A stretch of DNA of 21,625 bases from Ectocarpus siliculosus (GCA_000310025.1 FN648633.1:51676-73300), one strand, 5' to 3'; counted from the stretch's first letter, positions 1 to 8,888 are shown. A program made the numbers and translations. The notes: generated by a model from the letters alone, not told the origin.

Positions 1-960
1 AAGGTTTGTTCGTCGAAGCAGATAGAATAAACTGGTGTTTATTTTGTAACAGTCGAATTAGAATTTGGCTTCATTTTCTACCGGAAACCCAGGGTCACGG
101 TGTTTGGAATTATTAGTCTATAGTTGGGGGTGTCATTCCGTGATCGAGTCCACGCAGGGGCTGTAGCAAAGTCGGGGTAACGTGTGACAGCTACAGAGCG
201 CGTGAAGCAACGGAAGGACAGCAGCAGCCGCCTAACGCAGTAGCGGCGGCAGTTTAGAAAATCCCGCCCTCCCATCCCTTTTCTTTCGAAGGTGGGGGCA
301 TAAGTTCGGGAATATTCGGTATCTAGTCAGGTGTTGTAGAATGGTGTGTACCATTTGAGGACTTGGTCAGTTTTGGGACTCCTGCGTTTGCAGTCGTAGT
401 CCCCCGGCTAGTATTTGTGGGGAGAGAGATGGATTTGTAAGAGTTGACGCCGGCCTTTGCAGCTAACGCGGCCGGAGAGACGATGAGCGTTTCGTGCGTC
501 TCTCTCCCCAACACGTAGCCTAGAAACCGAAGAAATAATGAAGCAATTCGAAAGAAAACAAAATAAACCCTCTGTTAGATGTATGCTTACGTACTCATGG
601 TTGTGGACACTTTGGGTTCGGCACCCGGCATTTTCTTCCTCTCGGCAGTCACTCTCTTTCTCGGGGGCACACAGCGAGTAACCCGATGCAACACTGCGCA
701 TGGCTGGTACTCGTAAGCGTGCGGCGCCTGTTCTTACCGTTCAACCTCGCGTAAACTGGATGGATACCTGCACTATGCTTAGATCCCATGACAAAGAAAG
801 GCGATGATACATCACCTTGCAACATATTTGAAGGCATAACTGACGGAGGAAATGTGTAGATACGAAGTGTAAAGATCCCGGAGCACGTATTTCAAGCGGA
901 AGGTCATCAGCTACCAAGGGCAGGTAGCCGGAAACGCTACTACTCTAGACAGATGGCATT
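1..960. other. No supportable gene
   Basis: Short overlapping frames only (largest 97 codons, minus 701-408). No repeat or RNA gene seen. Confidence 0.5.
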
Positions 961-1242
961 ATGGTCGTGGTCGCGTCCCCCCCAGCGAAGGGGTATCGGG
1001 GGCGCGTGAGGGTTAGCGCCCGTGAGTTGCCGCCCCGGTCACAGTTTACAGCCTTGGTGTACGCACCAACAGCGAATAAATCGACTCTCCGCTTTTGTTC
1101 ATGGCCACAACTTGTACATCATGCTGACTCCGTTGCTGCTGCCGCCCCAAGCGTCACCGCAGAGTCCATAGATAGCACCGTTGGCCTTTTAGACTTTGCG
1201 GCGGGGACGGTGATACGCTGCGCAGCAGTTCAAGTAGGCTGA
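961..1242 (+). CDS. Weak candidate small ORF
   Basis: 93 codons, ATG to TGA, reading MVVVASPPAKGYRGRVRVSA and, later, DSVAAAAPSVTAESIDSTVG. Composition is acceptable for coding but no domain, repeat or splice evidence supports it. Confidence 0.22.
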   Translation: MVVVASPPAKGYRGRVRVSARELPPRSQFTALVYAPTANKSTLRFCSWPQLVHHADSVAAAAPSVTAESIDSTVGLLDFAAGTVIRCAAVQVG

Positions 1243-1422
1243 GCGTGTGCACCCAACTTTGGTAATAACGTAGAACATCTGTGTGTTTGTTTGGGGTTGT
1301 GTCGCAGTGTACGGCGAATGCAATAAGTGTGGTGTGTTCTTTGGATAAAACGAGAAGAAAAGAAGGTAATGCTCGTGGTAGAAAATATTTATGCGTGAGG
1401 AGCCTTGTCAACGGAGGGTTCT

Positions 1423-1716
1423 ATGCGCCACATCTTCCGAAAGATTGCTTTTGTTGTCGTGGGCACTCTTGTCGTCGTCCTCGTGCAAGAAGGGCAGGTT
1501 TGTTTAAGGCGTAGGCAAAGGCGTAGACAAAACATACCGAGGTTTATTGAAACAACTCGAATTGCCATACTGTTTTTATTGGGGTACCCGGAACGCACTG
1601 CGTACTGCGGGGCCCCCTCGGTCGAGAGGAGGAGTCGCATATGTTACCATTCTGTTCAAACCTTGTGTCCACAGAGTCTTAGCGTGCCAGAGAGAGAGTA
1701 TCGCAGAGACAACTAG
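1423..1716 (+). CDS. Weak candidate ORF with one membrane segment
   Basis: 97 codons from ATG at 1423. The start MRHIFRKIAFVVVGTLVVVL is a positively charged n-region plus a hydrophobic segment, as in a signal peptide or anchor. A donor-like GGGCAG/GTTTGT follows at about 1498, so it might be a first exon. The rest is Arg-rich and unconvincing. Confidence 0.2.
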   Translation: MRHIFRKIAFVVVGTLVVVLVQEGQVCLRRRQRRRQNIPRFIETTRIAILFLLGYPERTAYCGAPSVERRSRICYHSVQTLCPQSLSVPEREYRRDN

Positions 1717-2120
1717 CGAGGTGGTCACATAGAAGGCTTCTAGCGGTGTGCCAGCCTCTGTAGCTGACAGGAAGTGGAGTCAGTCCGCTGGCACAACCTC
1801 TCACGGAGGTTGGCAGCCACGAACAGTGTACATGGAATGACGTGTCGCAACACCTGGTGCGTGAAGCTCTGGTTCAAGTTTTTTTCCTCGTGACCGGCTA
1901 CAAGACTGAACCACGTGCTTTGGTACTTACAAGGGACATTGAACGCTTTATTACTTGTAAATACGTGCTATTTGTTGCCGTACGCAGGAGCTGCCGACAA
2001 GGATTAGATTATTCTTGTCCACACACCGGTGTTAACCCCCTCCTGTGTAGCCTTGGATGGTTGTAGTTGTACGGAAGAACGATACCGAAAGTGTAAATCT
2101 TATTACTCTGCGTGCAATGA

Positions 2121-2510
2121 ACAGTGTCGTATACGTCTCACGACGAAAATTGGGAAGACTGTCGCCAGACCAAGTTGGACGCCACCATTAGAAACCTGGG
2201 AAGGTCATGCAAAAATGGTAATGTACGTACGTACGCGGTTGTCGTCACCTTGAAGCCTCTCACCGAAAACACACCCGCGGACGCTCTTCTTGCCGATACA
2301 CGGTATACGAGAACATGGCAACAGATAACGACTACTGTAAATGAAGCAGGCAGCCGCAAGGATGTTACTTCCAGTGTGGGAGAGAATCACCTTGGAGGAC
2401 CCGCTGATGGTAAGAAGTCGTTCCATACTTCGATTGAAAACGCCAAACGACTGCGAGAAACAAACGTGGCACAACACGAACGACTGAAGTCCCACAAAGA
2501 AAACCAGTGA
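2121..2510 (+). CDS. Weak candidate coding fragment
   Basis: 129 codons open between TGA at 2118-2120 and TGA at 2508-2510, with no ATG near the start. The C-terminal half is polar and helix-like (SIENAKRLRETNVAQHERLK). No family recognised. It runs toward the FNxP-repeat gene, which is on the opposite strand. Confidence 0.22.
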   Translation, partial: TVSYTSHDENWEDCRQTKLDATIRNLGRSCKNGNVRTYAVVVTLKPLTENTPADALLADTRYTRTWQQITTTVNEAGSRKDVTSSVGENHLGGPADGKKSFHTSIENAKRLRETNVAQHERLKSHKENQ

Positions 2511-2686
2511 ATACCCCGCGTCGGGACATCCACGGGGCGTCATTCGTAAACCTCTTCACCCCACCGTGCCAGATCGAGCTCGGGGGCCCTGGTCTACAAA
2601 ACCACGATCATTCATCACGAAATATGGAGCTGTCCACCACCACGCATTCCCCCGCATAGTACTGCGCGCTTAAAGAGTTTATCCTT

Positions 2687-4243
2687 TCAACGAGTCAAAG
2701 ATGCATCTCTAAATTGAACCCTCTTCAGCGACCTTGGCCAAATGCAACCACACGTAAAACCGTCACCCGTAGACATCCCGTCAAACCTCAGTTCGACTAT
2801 AGCTCTCGGCCAACGTACGCCTGACAGTGGTTGTTGGAAGCGTTTGCCAAACGACAACTCCTTTAGGGTAGGAGCCCAACATGACTCGAGAGTGTCAATC
2901 GACTGATTGAATGATCCCCCGAAGGCAAGCGACTCCAATCCAGGCGGCCACTGCAAGGTGTAAACCTTCGTGTTGAACGTACCCCCAAGCACCAACGTCT
3001 TTAGGCTCGTAGGCCAAGTGGTGTCGCTTACACGCCACCCGCAGCCTGACCCAAACTCCAAAGCTTCTAGCGTGGACGGCCACTTAGCGCGTTCGACGGA
3101 AACCATGTCGTCGAAATCATCCGGGAACACAACTCTACGCAAGTTCCCGGGCCAATGAACGGCATCAAGGTTCTGGTTGAACTTTAAGGCGAACGACACC
3201 TCCTGCAGCCCCTCAGGCAACTGTATGCCGTGTATTGGGCTGTTGAAACTCCCCCCCAACCGTAGGACCTTGAGCGTGGCAGGGAGTTCCACAGGAGGCC
3301 TCAGCTCCCCGTTCCACGCACCCCCCAAGGTGAGATACTGCAGCGAACCAGGCCAGATAACGTCTAGCAGATTCTGCTGGAACGCATCACCGGCCGTCAG
3401 AGCGGTCAATGCATTCGGCCAATGATAGCCGGTCAACGGCTGGTCAAAGCACGTACCAAACGCCAAACGTTGCAAGCTACTGGGCCACCGGACTGCGGCG
3501 ATTGGCTGGTTGAAGCATCCTCCTAGACGAATGTCCTCGATGGAGTCTACGAAAGTCACACCTTCGATGGACCTGTTGAATGTGCTTACTATCGAAAGTT
3601 GCTTCAAATTAGGAGGCATACTGATACTTTGGAGTGGCTGGTTGAAGCAGCTTTCGCAACCGGATCCGAACGACATCACCTCAACGGTGGCCGGCCACAC
3701 CACTCCGTCCATGGGCGAATCGAAAAAACCATTGGCCCGAAATACACGCAAGTTACTCGGCGGCAACATGCGAACATGTGATTGCCCGCTAGCGGAGAAT
3801 AAGGCCGCGGAAATCGGCAGCATCCTGACGCCGTGCATGTTGTCGTGGAACATGTTAAAAGAAGAGGCTGACGTACATGTCGACCAAGTAATCGCAACCG
3901 CAGTCGATGGCTTCAGCTTGGTTAGCAACTCTACCAATTCTCTATCGTATGTCGGCCCCTGGTAAATTTCGTCGCCTAGGGTACTCCTCAGGAGAGGATC
4001 CAGCATCCCTCTGTGGGTTACTGTGGCTTTCGCCACCGGGAACACTCTCGCATCTCGGCACAACGTCGTCGACACGAGTCCCAGCTGCGCGGTGTTGATG
4101 AACCACGACGTGTCGGACTCCCGGAGCTGTCCGACGGCGATGCTCAGGATGAGCTCGCCCGTAGCCTGGGGAGCAGCTGCAAAAGGAGGGTTAGGGAGGG
4201 AGATGGTAAGGTAGGCCAGGATATGAAGGACAAAGGTCGTCAT
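2687..4243 (-). CDS. FNxP/FNIP-type repeat protein, large 3' exon (N-terminus incomplete)
   Basis: An open frame of 518 codons on the minus strand, ending in TGA at 2689-2687. From about residue 170 to 510 it is built of ~14 repeats of the form W-P-x-S/T-L-x-x-L-x-F/L-G-x-x-F-N-Q-P/S. The FN(Q) positions fall at 200, 222, 244, 266, 288, 310 (WN), 333, 355, 377, 423, 445 and 469, an almost exact 22-residue period. This matches the FNIP repeat family, known from Dictyostelium and some algae, which forms leucine-rich-repeat-like solenoids and probably mediates protein binding; a partner cannot be read from sequence. Residues ~28-66 (ELILSIAVGQL...) are weakly F-box-like. Residues 1-22 look like a signal peptide but are more likely intron: the DNA before residue 23 is a textbook acceptor (CTAAC, pyrimidine tract, TTTTGCAG), so the real exon probably starts at 4176, or at 4165 if CCCCAG is used. 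The start codon would lie in an unidentified upstream exon. No frameshift or internal stop is seen. Confidence 0.85.
   Translation of the reverse strand: MTTFVLHILAYLTISLPNPPFAAAPQATGELILSIAVGQLRESDTSWFINTAQLGLVSTTLCRDARVFPVAKATVTHRGMLDPLLRSTLGDEIYQGPTYDRELVELLTKLKPSTAVAITWSTCTSASSFNMFHDNMHGVRMLPISAALFSASGQSHVRMLPPSNLRVFRANGFFDSPMDGVVWPATVEVMSFGSGCESCFNQPLQSISMPPNLKQLSIVSTFNRSIEGVTFVDSIEDIRLGGCFNQPIAAVRWPSSLQRLAFGTCFDQPLTGYHWPNALTALTAGDAFQQNLLDVIWPGSLQYLTLGGAWNGELRPPVELPATLKVLRLGGSFNSPIHGIQLPEGLQEVSFALKFNQNLDAVHWPGNLRRVVFPDDFDDMVSVERAKWPSTLEALEFGSGCGWRVSDTTWPTSLKTLVLGGTFNTKVYTLQWPPGLESLAFGGSFNQSIDTLESCWAPTLKELSFGKRFQQPLSGVRWPRAIVELRFDGMSTGDGFTCGCIWPRSLKRVQFRDASLTR
4177..4210 (-). other. Probable 3' splice site upstream of the FNxP-repeat exon
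   Basis: On the minus strand the sequence runs through CTCCCTCCCTAACCCTCC and then TTTTGCAG. This combines a branch-point-like CTAAC, a pyrimidine tract and a CAG acceptor, with AG at 4178-4177. If used, the apparent ATG at 4243 and its hydrophobic N-terminus are intronic. A second in-frame AG 11 nt downstream (AG at 4167-4166) is an alternative. The matching donor was not identified with confidence. Confidence 0.6.
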
Positions 4244-5221
4244 TTGGAATGGAACCGTTTAGCTGTGCAATCTTTTGAATGTCAACACCAGTGTTTGACG
4301 TTCTCGAAATCAATACTTGAAGAGCGCTTGAAGCCGGTAACGCAGGCACCCGTAGCATGGAAACCAAATCGCGGAGGAAGCGAAAGACGCGTTAAAAATA
4401 GTGGTGGTCTACGGTTTTGTTGCCACGTAGAAGAGAATAGGCCGTAACATGGGGTCTAGCTTAGCAGAGGGGTGTACTCTGAACGAGGACATCATTAGAG
4501 GCGAGAATTTCCCGGGCATGTCGAGGAGGTGCGACCATTAAATGTAGGTTGAGTATGCTGGGCTATGTTGCCGGGGCAGGGGGGATCATGCAACGTAGTC
4601 AAAACCCGCGGTGATACCATGATAACTAACTTACATATAAGCTACGCCGCCGACAGATGGGACATGAACCTCTCATGGAGGTGTGAGACATGGTCACACA
4701 ATATGAGGCAGCCTGAAACCACACAAAGACTTCGAGCACAAGCCTTGCTACCTGTTTGTTGTGACCTCAAAAAGTCAGGGCTGTACGTGGCGACGCATTC
4801 GCCCCGCGGGATGGGAATGGCAAGAAAAGCCCGGTGCAGGGGGGAATTGTGGGCTTACTATCGGCTTTCATGGAATGGGAAGTGAAGAGCTTGGATACCG
4901 ACTGCTGCGCATGTGGGTTATTGTGTCGCACACCTTTAACGTGTGTCGCTTTGGATGTTAAGGACCGTAGCGCCATCCCTTGACGTGTACATGTGTGTGA
5001 GGATCTACGGGGCATACACGTACATACGTATGGTTGCCCGTAAACAGTAGTTTGACATAGGTTGGGTTCCTCTACATTCATCCACATAGCTGAGCATGAA
5101 CGCTTGTTGTTGCTGCCCAGTACCTACTGCACGAATGGGTTTGTGGCGGTATCAGGAACTGCCTCATGTTGTCGACTATACGCAGGTCCGCACGGCAACT
5201 CTGGTAGGTTCTCCGCCATCC
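4244..5221. other. No clear gene; should contain the 5' part of the FNxP-repeat gene
   Basis: The first exon and promoter of the minus-strand FNxP-repeat gene are expected here or further right. A minus-strand ATG at about 4359 (MLRVPALPASSALQ) followed by CAA/GTATTG is one possible first exon; it would join in frame only to the alternative acceptor at 4167-4166. The frames at 4565-4885 (plus) and 5087-4767 (minus) overlap each other and lack support. Confidence 0.4.
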
Positions 5222-5524
5222 CTATTTAGAGTAGACACTTTCTGAGATTTCAAAAACCAAATCTTGATGGACGTTGTTGATGTCATGTTTTACCACACCA
5301 AGGATCAAACTCCTCTGGATCTCGAGGAACTTGTAATTTGCAGTTGCGAGAGTATGATATCTGTTGGAAACAGTTACTGGTAGGCCGAACAAGTGCTTGG
5401 CCCTTTCTTTCACGAGTGTAAATTTATCTTTTGTTTCACTAGAATGCAGTCGTTCGTCCTTCTTATACTTTTCTTCCTCCCGAACCCTCGCCGCCATCCG
5501 TCTGGTTGTTGCCGCCCGACCCAT
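5222..5524 (-). CDS. Hypothetical small protein, charged N-terminus
   Basis: 100 codons from ATG at 5524, with a second in-frame ATG 11 codons later, to TAG at 5222. The N-terminal half is strongly charged (REEEKYKKDERLHSSETKDK); the rest is mixed (LILGVVKHDINNVHQDLVF). Codon use is richer in A/T than in the FNxP-repeat gene. I recognise no family. Just upstream is a G/C-run (about 5524-5545 on the plus strand), then the decamer array. It could be a last exon or a remnant of a mobile element. Confidence 0.4.
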   Translation of the reverse strand: MGRAATTRRMAARVREEEKYKKDERLHSSETKDKFTLVKERAKHLFGLPVTVSNRYHTLATANYKFLEIQRSLILGVVKHDINNVHQDLVFEISESVYSK

Positions 5525-5628
5525 TGGGGGGCGGGGGCGGGGGTGCAATACTGAAACCTAGTATACCGTGAGGTTGCGCGGTATGTTACGCGACAAAAAA
5601 CGGGTGATGTAAATTATCCTTATTCGTG

Positions 5629-5807
5629 CCCATGGGTACCCATGGGAACCCTTGTGTACCATGGATGTACCCATGGGTACCCATGGGTGTGACATGTGTA
5701 CCCATGTGTACCCATGGGCACCCATGGGTATACCCATGGGCACCCATGGGTACCCAACCCATGGGCACCCATGGGGATGCCCATGGGTACCCATGGGTAC
5801 CCATGGT
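5629..5807. repeat. Palindromic decamer array (CCCATGGGTA)n
   Basis: About 16 units of CCCATGGGTA with variants (CA, TATA, AA, GATG endings). The unit is its own reverse complement when phased as TACCCATGGG. Since 10 is not a multiple of 3, every frame passes through the same ten codons, giving MGTHGYPWVP on both strands. A short second array (6041-6069) sits at the start of the next tandem segment. No evidence of translation. Confidence 0.95.
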
Positions 5808-6029
5808 GGTGAGTGTCCAGGAGGAAGGAAAGAAGAAGAAGAAGGGGATAGGATTTGTAAGGGCGGGAAGAAGGGACGGTGTTGGGAGAGGCAAGGAAGT
5901 GGTGCGAAGAATCGAGGTATACATTATGTACATAACGATGGAGAAGGCCGACGAGGAAGGTACGTACGAAGAGAGGAAATTGCCCCCCACGTTCGAAGTT
6001 CGAAGTCGGTGTTTTAACCGCGGCAAGGA
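5801..6029 (+). repeat. Tandem duplication, copy 1 (~230 bp)
   Basis: Runs from CCATGGTGGTGAGTGTCCAG to CCGCGGCAAGGA and recurs at 6064-6295, offset 263-266 bp. It includes a purine-rich tract (GAAGAAGAAGAAGG), ATTATGTACAT and CCACGTTCGAAGTTCG. Copy 1 has lost the TTTTAG present at the end of copy 2 (GTTTTAAC instead of GTTTTAGAC). Confidence 0.9.
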
Positions 6030-6040
6030 AGGAGGGCGTG

Positions 6041-6069
6041 CCCATGGGTATGCCCATGGGTACCCATGG
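6041..6069. repeat. Short palindromic decamer array between the duplicated segments
   Basis: CCCATGGGTATG, CCCATGGGTA, CCCATGG: three units of the same palindromic repeat as 5629-5807. It precedes copy 2 just as the long array precedes copy 1. Confidence 0.9.
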
Positions 6070-6295
6070 TGGTGAGTGTCCAGGAGGAACGGAAAGAAGA
6101 AGAAGAAGGGGATAGGATTTGTAGGGGCGGGAAGAAGGGACGGTGTTGGGAGAGCGCTAGGATGTGGTGCGAAGAATCGAGGTATACATTATGTACATGA
6201 CCATGGAGAACGTCGACGAGGAAGGTACGTACGACGACAGAAAATTGCCCCCCACGTTCGAAGTTCGTAATCCGTGTTTTAGACCGCGGCAAGGA
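6064..6295 (+). repeat. Tandem duplication, copy 2 (~230 bp)
   Basis: Matches 5801-6029 with scattered substitutions and small indels (for example GGAACGG for GGAAGG, GAGCGCTAGGATG for GAGGCAAGGAAG). Its 3' end runs into the open frame ending at 6506. Confidence 0.9.
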
Positions 6296-6506
6296 TCGAG
6301 TGCTAACGAAAAAAACTGTGCGAGACGTCGACGTTTGCGTCGTGGAACGATCCTTCCGTATAACACAGTTACTCACCAATGCAAGACGGGGAGGAAAAAT
6401 ACCCATCGAATCAGTCAAAGCGCAGGTCATAACCGCATATAATATGACTCATGCGCGGAGAAGGTACCACGGAGACTTATCAACAATAACTTTGAAGGCC
6501 GGCTGA
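6201..6506 (+). CDS. Hypothetical coding fragment continuing from duplication copy 2
   Basis: 101 codons are open between a TGA at 6198-6200 and TGA at 6504-6506, with no ATG near the start. The C-terminal part looks protein-like (VLDRGKDRVLTKKTVRDVDV, then GGKIPIESVKAQVITAYNMT). Possible acceptors are CGACGACAG ending at 6240 and GTTTTAG ending at 6282, which would make this a terminal exon. No family recognised. It points away from the divergent small ORF at 5524-5222, with the palindromic array between them. Confidence 0.35.
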   Translation, partial: PWRTSTRKVRTTTENCPPRSKFVIRVLDRGKDRVLTKKTVRDVDVCVVERSFRITQLLTNARRGGKIPIESVKAQVITAYNMTHARRRYHGDLSTITLKAG

Positions 6507-6954
6507 GAAGGTTTGAAGACACAAAATAAATATTAAGCGACGATGGCAAGCGCAAAACGTCAAAACTTCACAAGAAGAACTGTGCATACTTGTACTAAGA
6601 AAGAATAGGCCGGCTGCCGACCTGTGGCTCTCTCGGAATGCAGGATTCCTACGATTTCCAACAGGTACAATCCACAAGTAAGTACGTACGGACATATGAG
6701 GGCACTGGGTAGAGAGAGATCGGAACGGCTTTTGATGTGAAGACACAACAACAACAACAATGAATGATGAAGGTCGACCCGTCCTGTGTCGTTCGGTGTA
6801 AAATGATAAATGCGAAAGATTGACTGCGTAAAGATCCAGCAGTCTTTTTCGGCAGTGGCAAAGAAAACATGCAACCACACGTCGCAAAAAAGGAAATAAG
6901 TTGAGCGGGATACCGTAGGACATAGAACACCGCCTTCTCTGTTGCTGCAGGCAG
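6507..6954. other. No supportable gene
   Basis: A 240-codon minus frame (7202-6480, ATG start) covers this stretch but is Cys/Ser/Arg-rich, crosses a CAACAACAACAACAA tract and overlaps the diverged duplication. I do not call it a gene. Confidence 0.45.
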
Positions 6955-7105
6955 GTTTGCTTCCACAACCCGGGAACCCAACCCACTCTTTTATTTCGGC
7001 CTACAAGACTCGAATCGACGCAAGCACCGGTAGGAGAGTGCGTGGCAGATGCCGTGACAGTACAAGTCCACTCTCCTACGACATCTACTATGTACAGTAC
7101 TACTG
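6955..7105 (+). repeat. Diverged direct duplication, copy A
   Basis: About three quarters identical by eye to 7362-7500 (CCACAACC, AGACTC-AATC, GTGCGTGG-AGATGC, CTATGTACAGT). The common sequence resumes at 7277-7307 (CGGCGTCTAGTCCATACTAC), so copy A carries ~170 bp absent from copy B. Reading A as RPTRLEST...ECVADAVTVQ and B as RSKRLQST...KCVEDAVIAQ keeps the same frame until a 1-bp shift. Confidence 0.6.
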
Positions 7106-7361
7106 TCCTCCTGCGCGGTAACGACATGGCGAGAACTCTACGTGTATCTGTCGTCGACACATACATGGGGCAGCCGCGCGACACACGAACGGATGTTTGC
7201 ATCGCATCGTACTATGGTTCGCCGTGACAAGAAGTATCCCATCCAGTTAGGTCGTTGCCGTAGTACGCGGTCGTCGTTCGGCGTCTAGTCCATACTACTG
7301 CTGTAGCATTAACACAGCAATAATCGAGCTATGCATGCAATATTTTGCTCTGGTTCACTTT

Positions 7362-7527
7362 CGCCTCCACAACCTGAGAATCTCACGGCTCTATCTCGAT
7401 CTAAAAGACTCCAATCAACAAATCAGCACTGGCAGAAGTGCGTGGAAGATGCTGTGATAGCACAACTAAGTCGACACTCGTACAACTTCTATGTACAGTC
7501 GGCGTCTGGTCCATACTGCTGTAGAAA
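7362..7527 (+). repeat. Diverged direct duplication, copy B
   Basis: Partner of 6955-7105 plus 7277-7307. An open frame of 106 codons (7331-7651, ATG start) runs through it but ends in low-complexity TATATA sequence. I do not call it a gene. Confidence 0.6.
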
Positions 7528-7613
7528 TACACAAATTGAACCATTTTTTTGTTTTTTGTTTCCAATACTAATAACAAGAAATGGTTCACGTCACGACGAC
7601 TATCCTGTGAGTG

Positions 7614-7636
7614 TATATATATTATATATATATAAT
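7614..7636. repeat. TA-rich microsatellite
   Basis: An alternating TA tract with one interruption. No other function seen. Confidence 0.8.
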
Positions 7637-7925
7637 AACATGATAACATGATTATGACTGACGGCAAAAAACAAACCAAAGAACAATAAATAAAAGAAAA
7701 CCCGCAGCAATGTCCAAGTATGATATAGTCCTACCCTGCAATGGGTAGATACATGTATTACCATAACCTCTGGGGGGCACGGTTAGGTCCATAATCATGC
7801 AAAGCTTGGAACATTTCATGTGTCTAGGCTGGTTATCTATTGCTTCCCACAATCCATGACCAACAACTAATGGACACACCCTACAATATAAGATGTCATG
7901 TACATACCGACAACATCGTGTTTTG

Positions 7926-8189
7926 TCATCTTGATAGGTCTTTTCGCACCTTCCAAATCATGCCCGCTGCAGTCACCTTCCGATTCATGCCCGCTGCAGT
8001 GTGTTCCATGAAGATGGCCGTATTGGTGACATCAGGCCCGGGTGGGGGGGGGGGGGTCCAACGCCGGGAACAGGGTGGATGGGTAGTGTAGGGGGCATGG
8101 AGGTCAGCAAAGGGGAACTTCCCTGCCTTGTCGTCACCCTCCACGATCAGCGTAAACAGAACCCCACAGGTTGTAGGTGAAACAAACAC
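7926..8189 (-). CDS. Weak candidate coding fragment with in-frame 27-bp repeat
   Basis: 87 codons open on the minus strand to TGA at 7926. The upstream edge has only a GTG, so it would have to be an exon. The first half looks coding (LIVEGDDKAGKFPFADLHAP). A run of 13 G (8044-8056) makes a Pro stretch. The tandem 27-bp duplication gives TAAGMNRKV/TAAGMIWKV in this frame. No family recognised; could be chance. Confidence 0.25.
   Translation of the reverse strand: MFVSPTTCGVLFTLIVEGDDKAGKFPFADLHAPYTTHPPCSRRWTPPPPPGPDVTNTAIFMEHTAAGMNRKVTAAGMIWKVRKDLSR
7947..8000. repeat. 27-bp tandem duplication
   Basis: Two adjacent 27-bp units (7947-7973, 7974-8000), each ending ATGCCCGCTGCAGT, differing at two positions. 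Confidence 0.9.
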
Positions 8190-8552
8190 TTTGTAGAGGA
8201 CGGCGAGACGAGGCCCGGTGCGCTGTCAGCTTACCGCCATTAACGCGTACCGCACAGGTTTGATACAAAGTGGACAAGTGTCACCGCGATGGAGGTAATG
8301 GACACCCTATCAAGCCTTAGCCTCAACCACCAAAGTATATGATCAACTGAGCACAGGTAGGACGGAAAATACAGAGGGTGTACCCCCCGGGTTGAGTCCG
8401 AAGTTACTCGTCCTGTCGCGAAAACGAAAAAATGACATAAGTCCAGGGGTGGGTGTCGCATTTGCAAAGTTTGTGTAACTAAAAACGAAACCTCACCTGA
8501 CTTCGAGTTGCTCATTTTGGCCCGACTCTCCTTGAGGCCAGTGAGGAAGGAG

Positions 8553-8645
8553 AGAAACTACAGATAGAGGGAGAGAGGGAGAGAGAGACAGACAGAATGA
8601 GAGGGAGAGCGAGGCACAGATAGATAGGGATAAGAGAGATATTGA
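8553..8645. repeat. GA/GATA-rich low-complexity tract
   Basis: Imperfect GAGAGAGGGA, GACAGACAGA and GATAGATAGGGATA runs. On the complement this opens several Ser/Leu-rich frames (8786-8493) that I reject as genes. Confidence 0.85.
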
Positions 8646-8888
8646 GATATGTAGGTGATCGTCGAGAGGCAGGACACGGAAAAGGTGCGTGCGGAGTGAT
8701 AGGGCAGCACCGAGAACAGGCGAGCAGGAGGGCACCCCAAGGCATATGGTACCGCACACCGTTGTGCATGGTGTGTGTGTAGACAAAGGTTATAGATATA
8801 GCGCTCAGCCAGGAAAAAGCAGTTTTGGTGCGTGTCTGCTTAATGAACCCTTTTGAGTCTTCAGGCGTTCTGGCTGATCATTGATTGA

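Noticed and set aside
4177-4243. Signal peptide on the FNxP-repeat protein
   Set aside because: The encoding DNA is a near-ideal 3' splice region, so it is probably intronic.
5629-5807. CRISPR-like array
   Set aside because: Repeats are 10 bp and contiguous with no unique spacers, in a eukaryotic context.
5558-6075. MGTHGYPWVP-type repeat proteins on both strands
   Set aside because: The palindromic decamer forces the same peptide in every frame; no start context, domain or other evidence of translation.
6480-7202. 240-codon minus-strand ORF with ATG
   Set aside because: Long for chance, but Cys/Ser/Arg-rich, crosses a CAA-repeat and a diverged duplication, and shows no domain or splice support.
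8493-8786. Ser/Leu-rich ORFs on the minus strand
   Set aside because: Translation of a GA/CT-rich simple-sequence tract.
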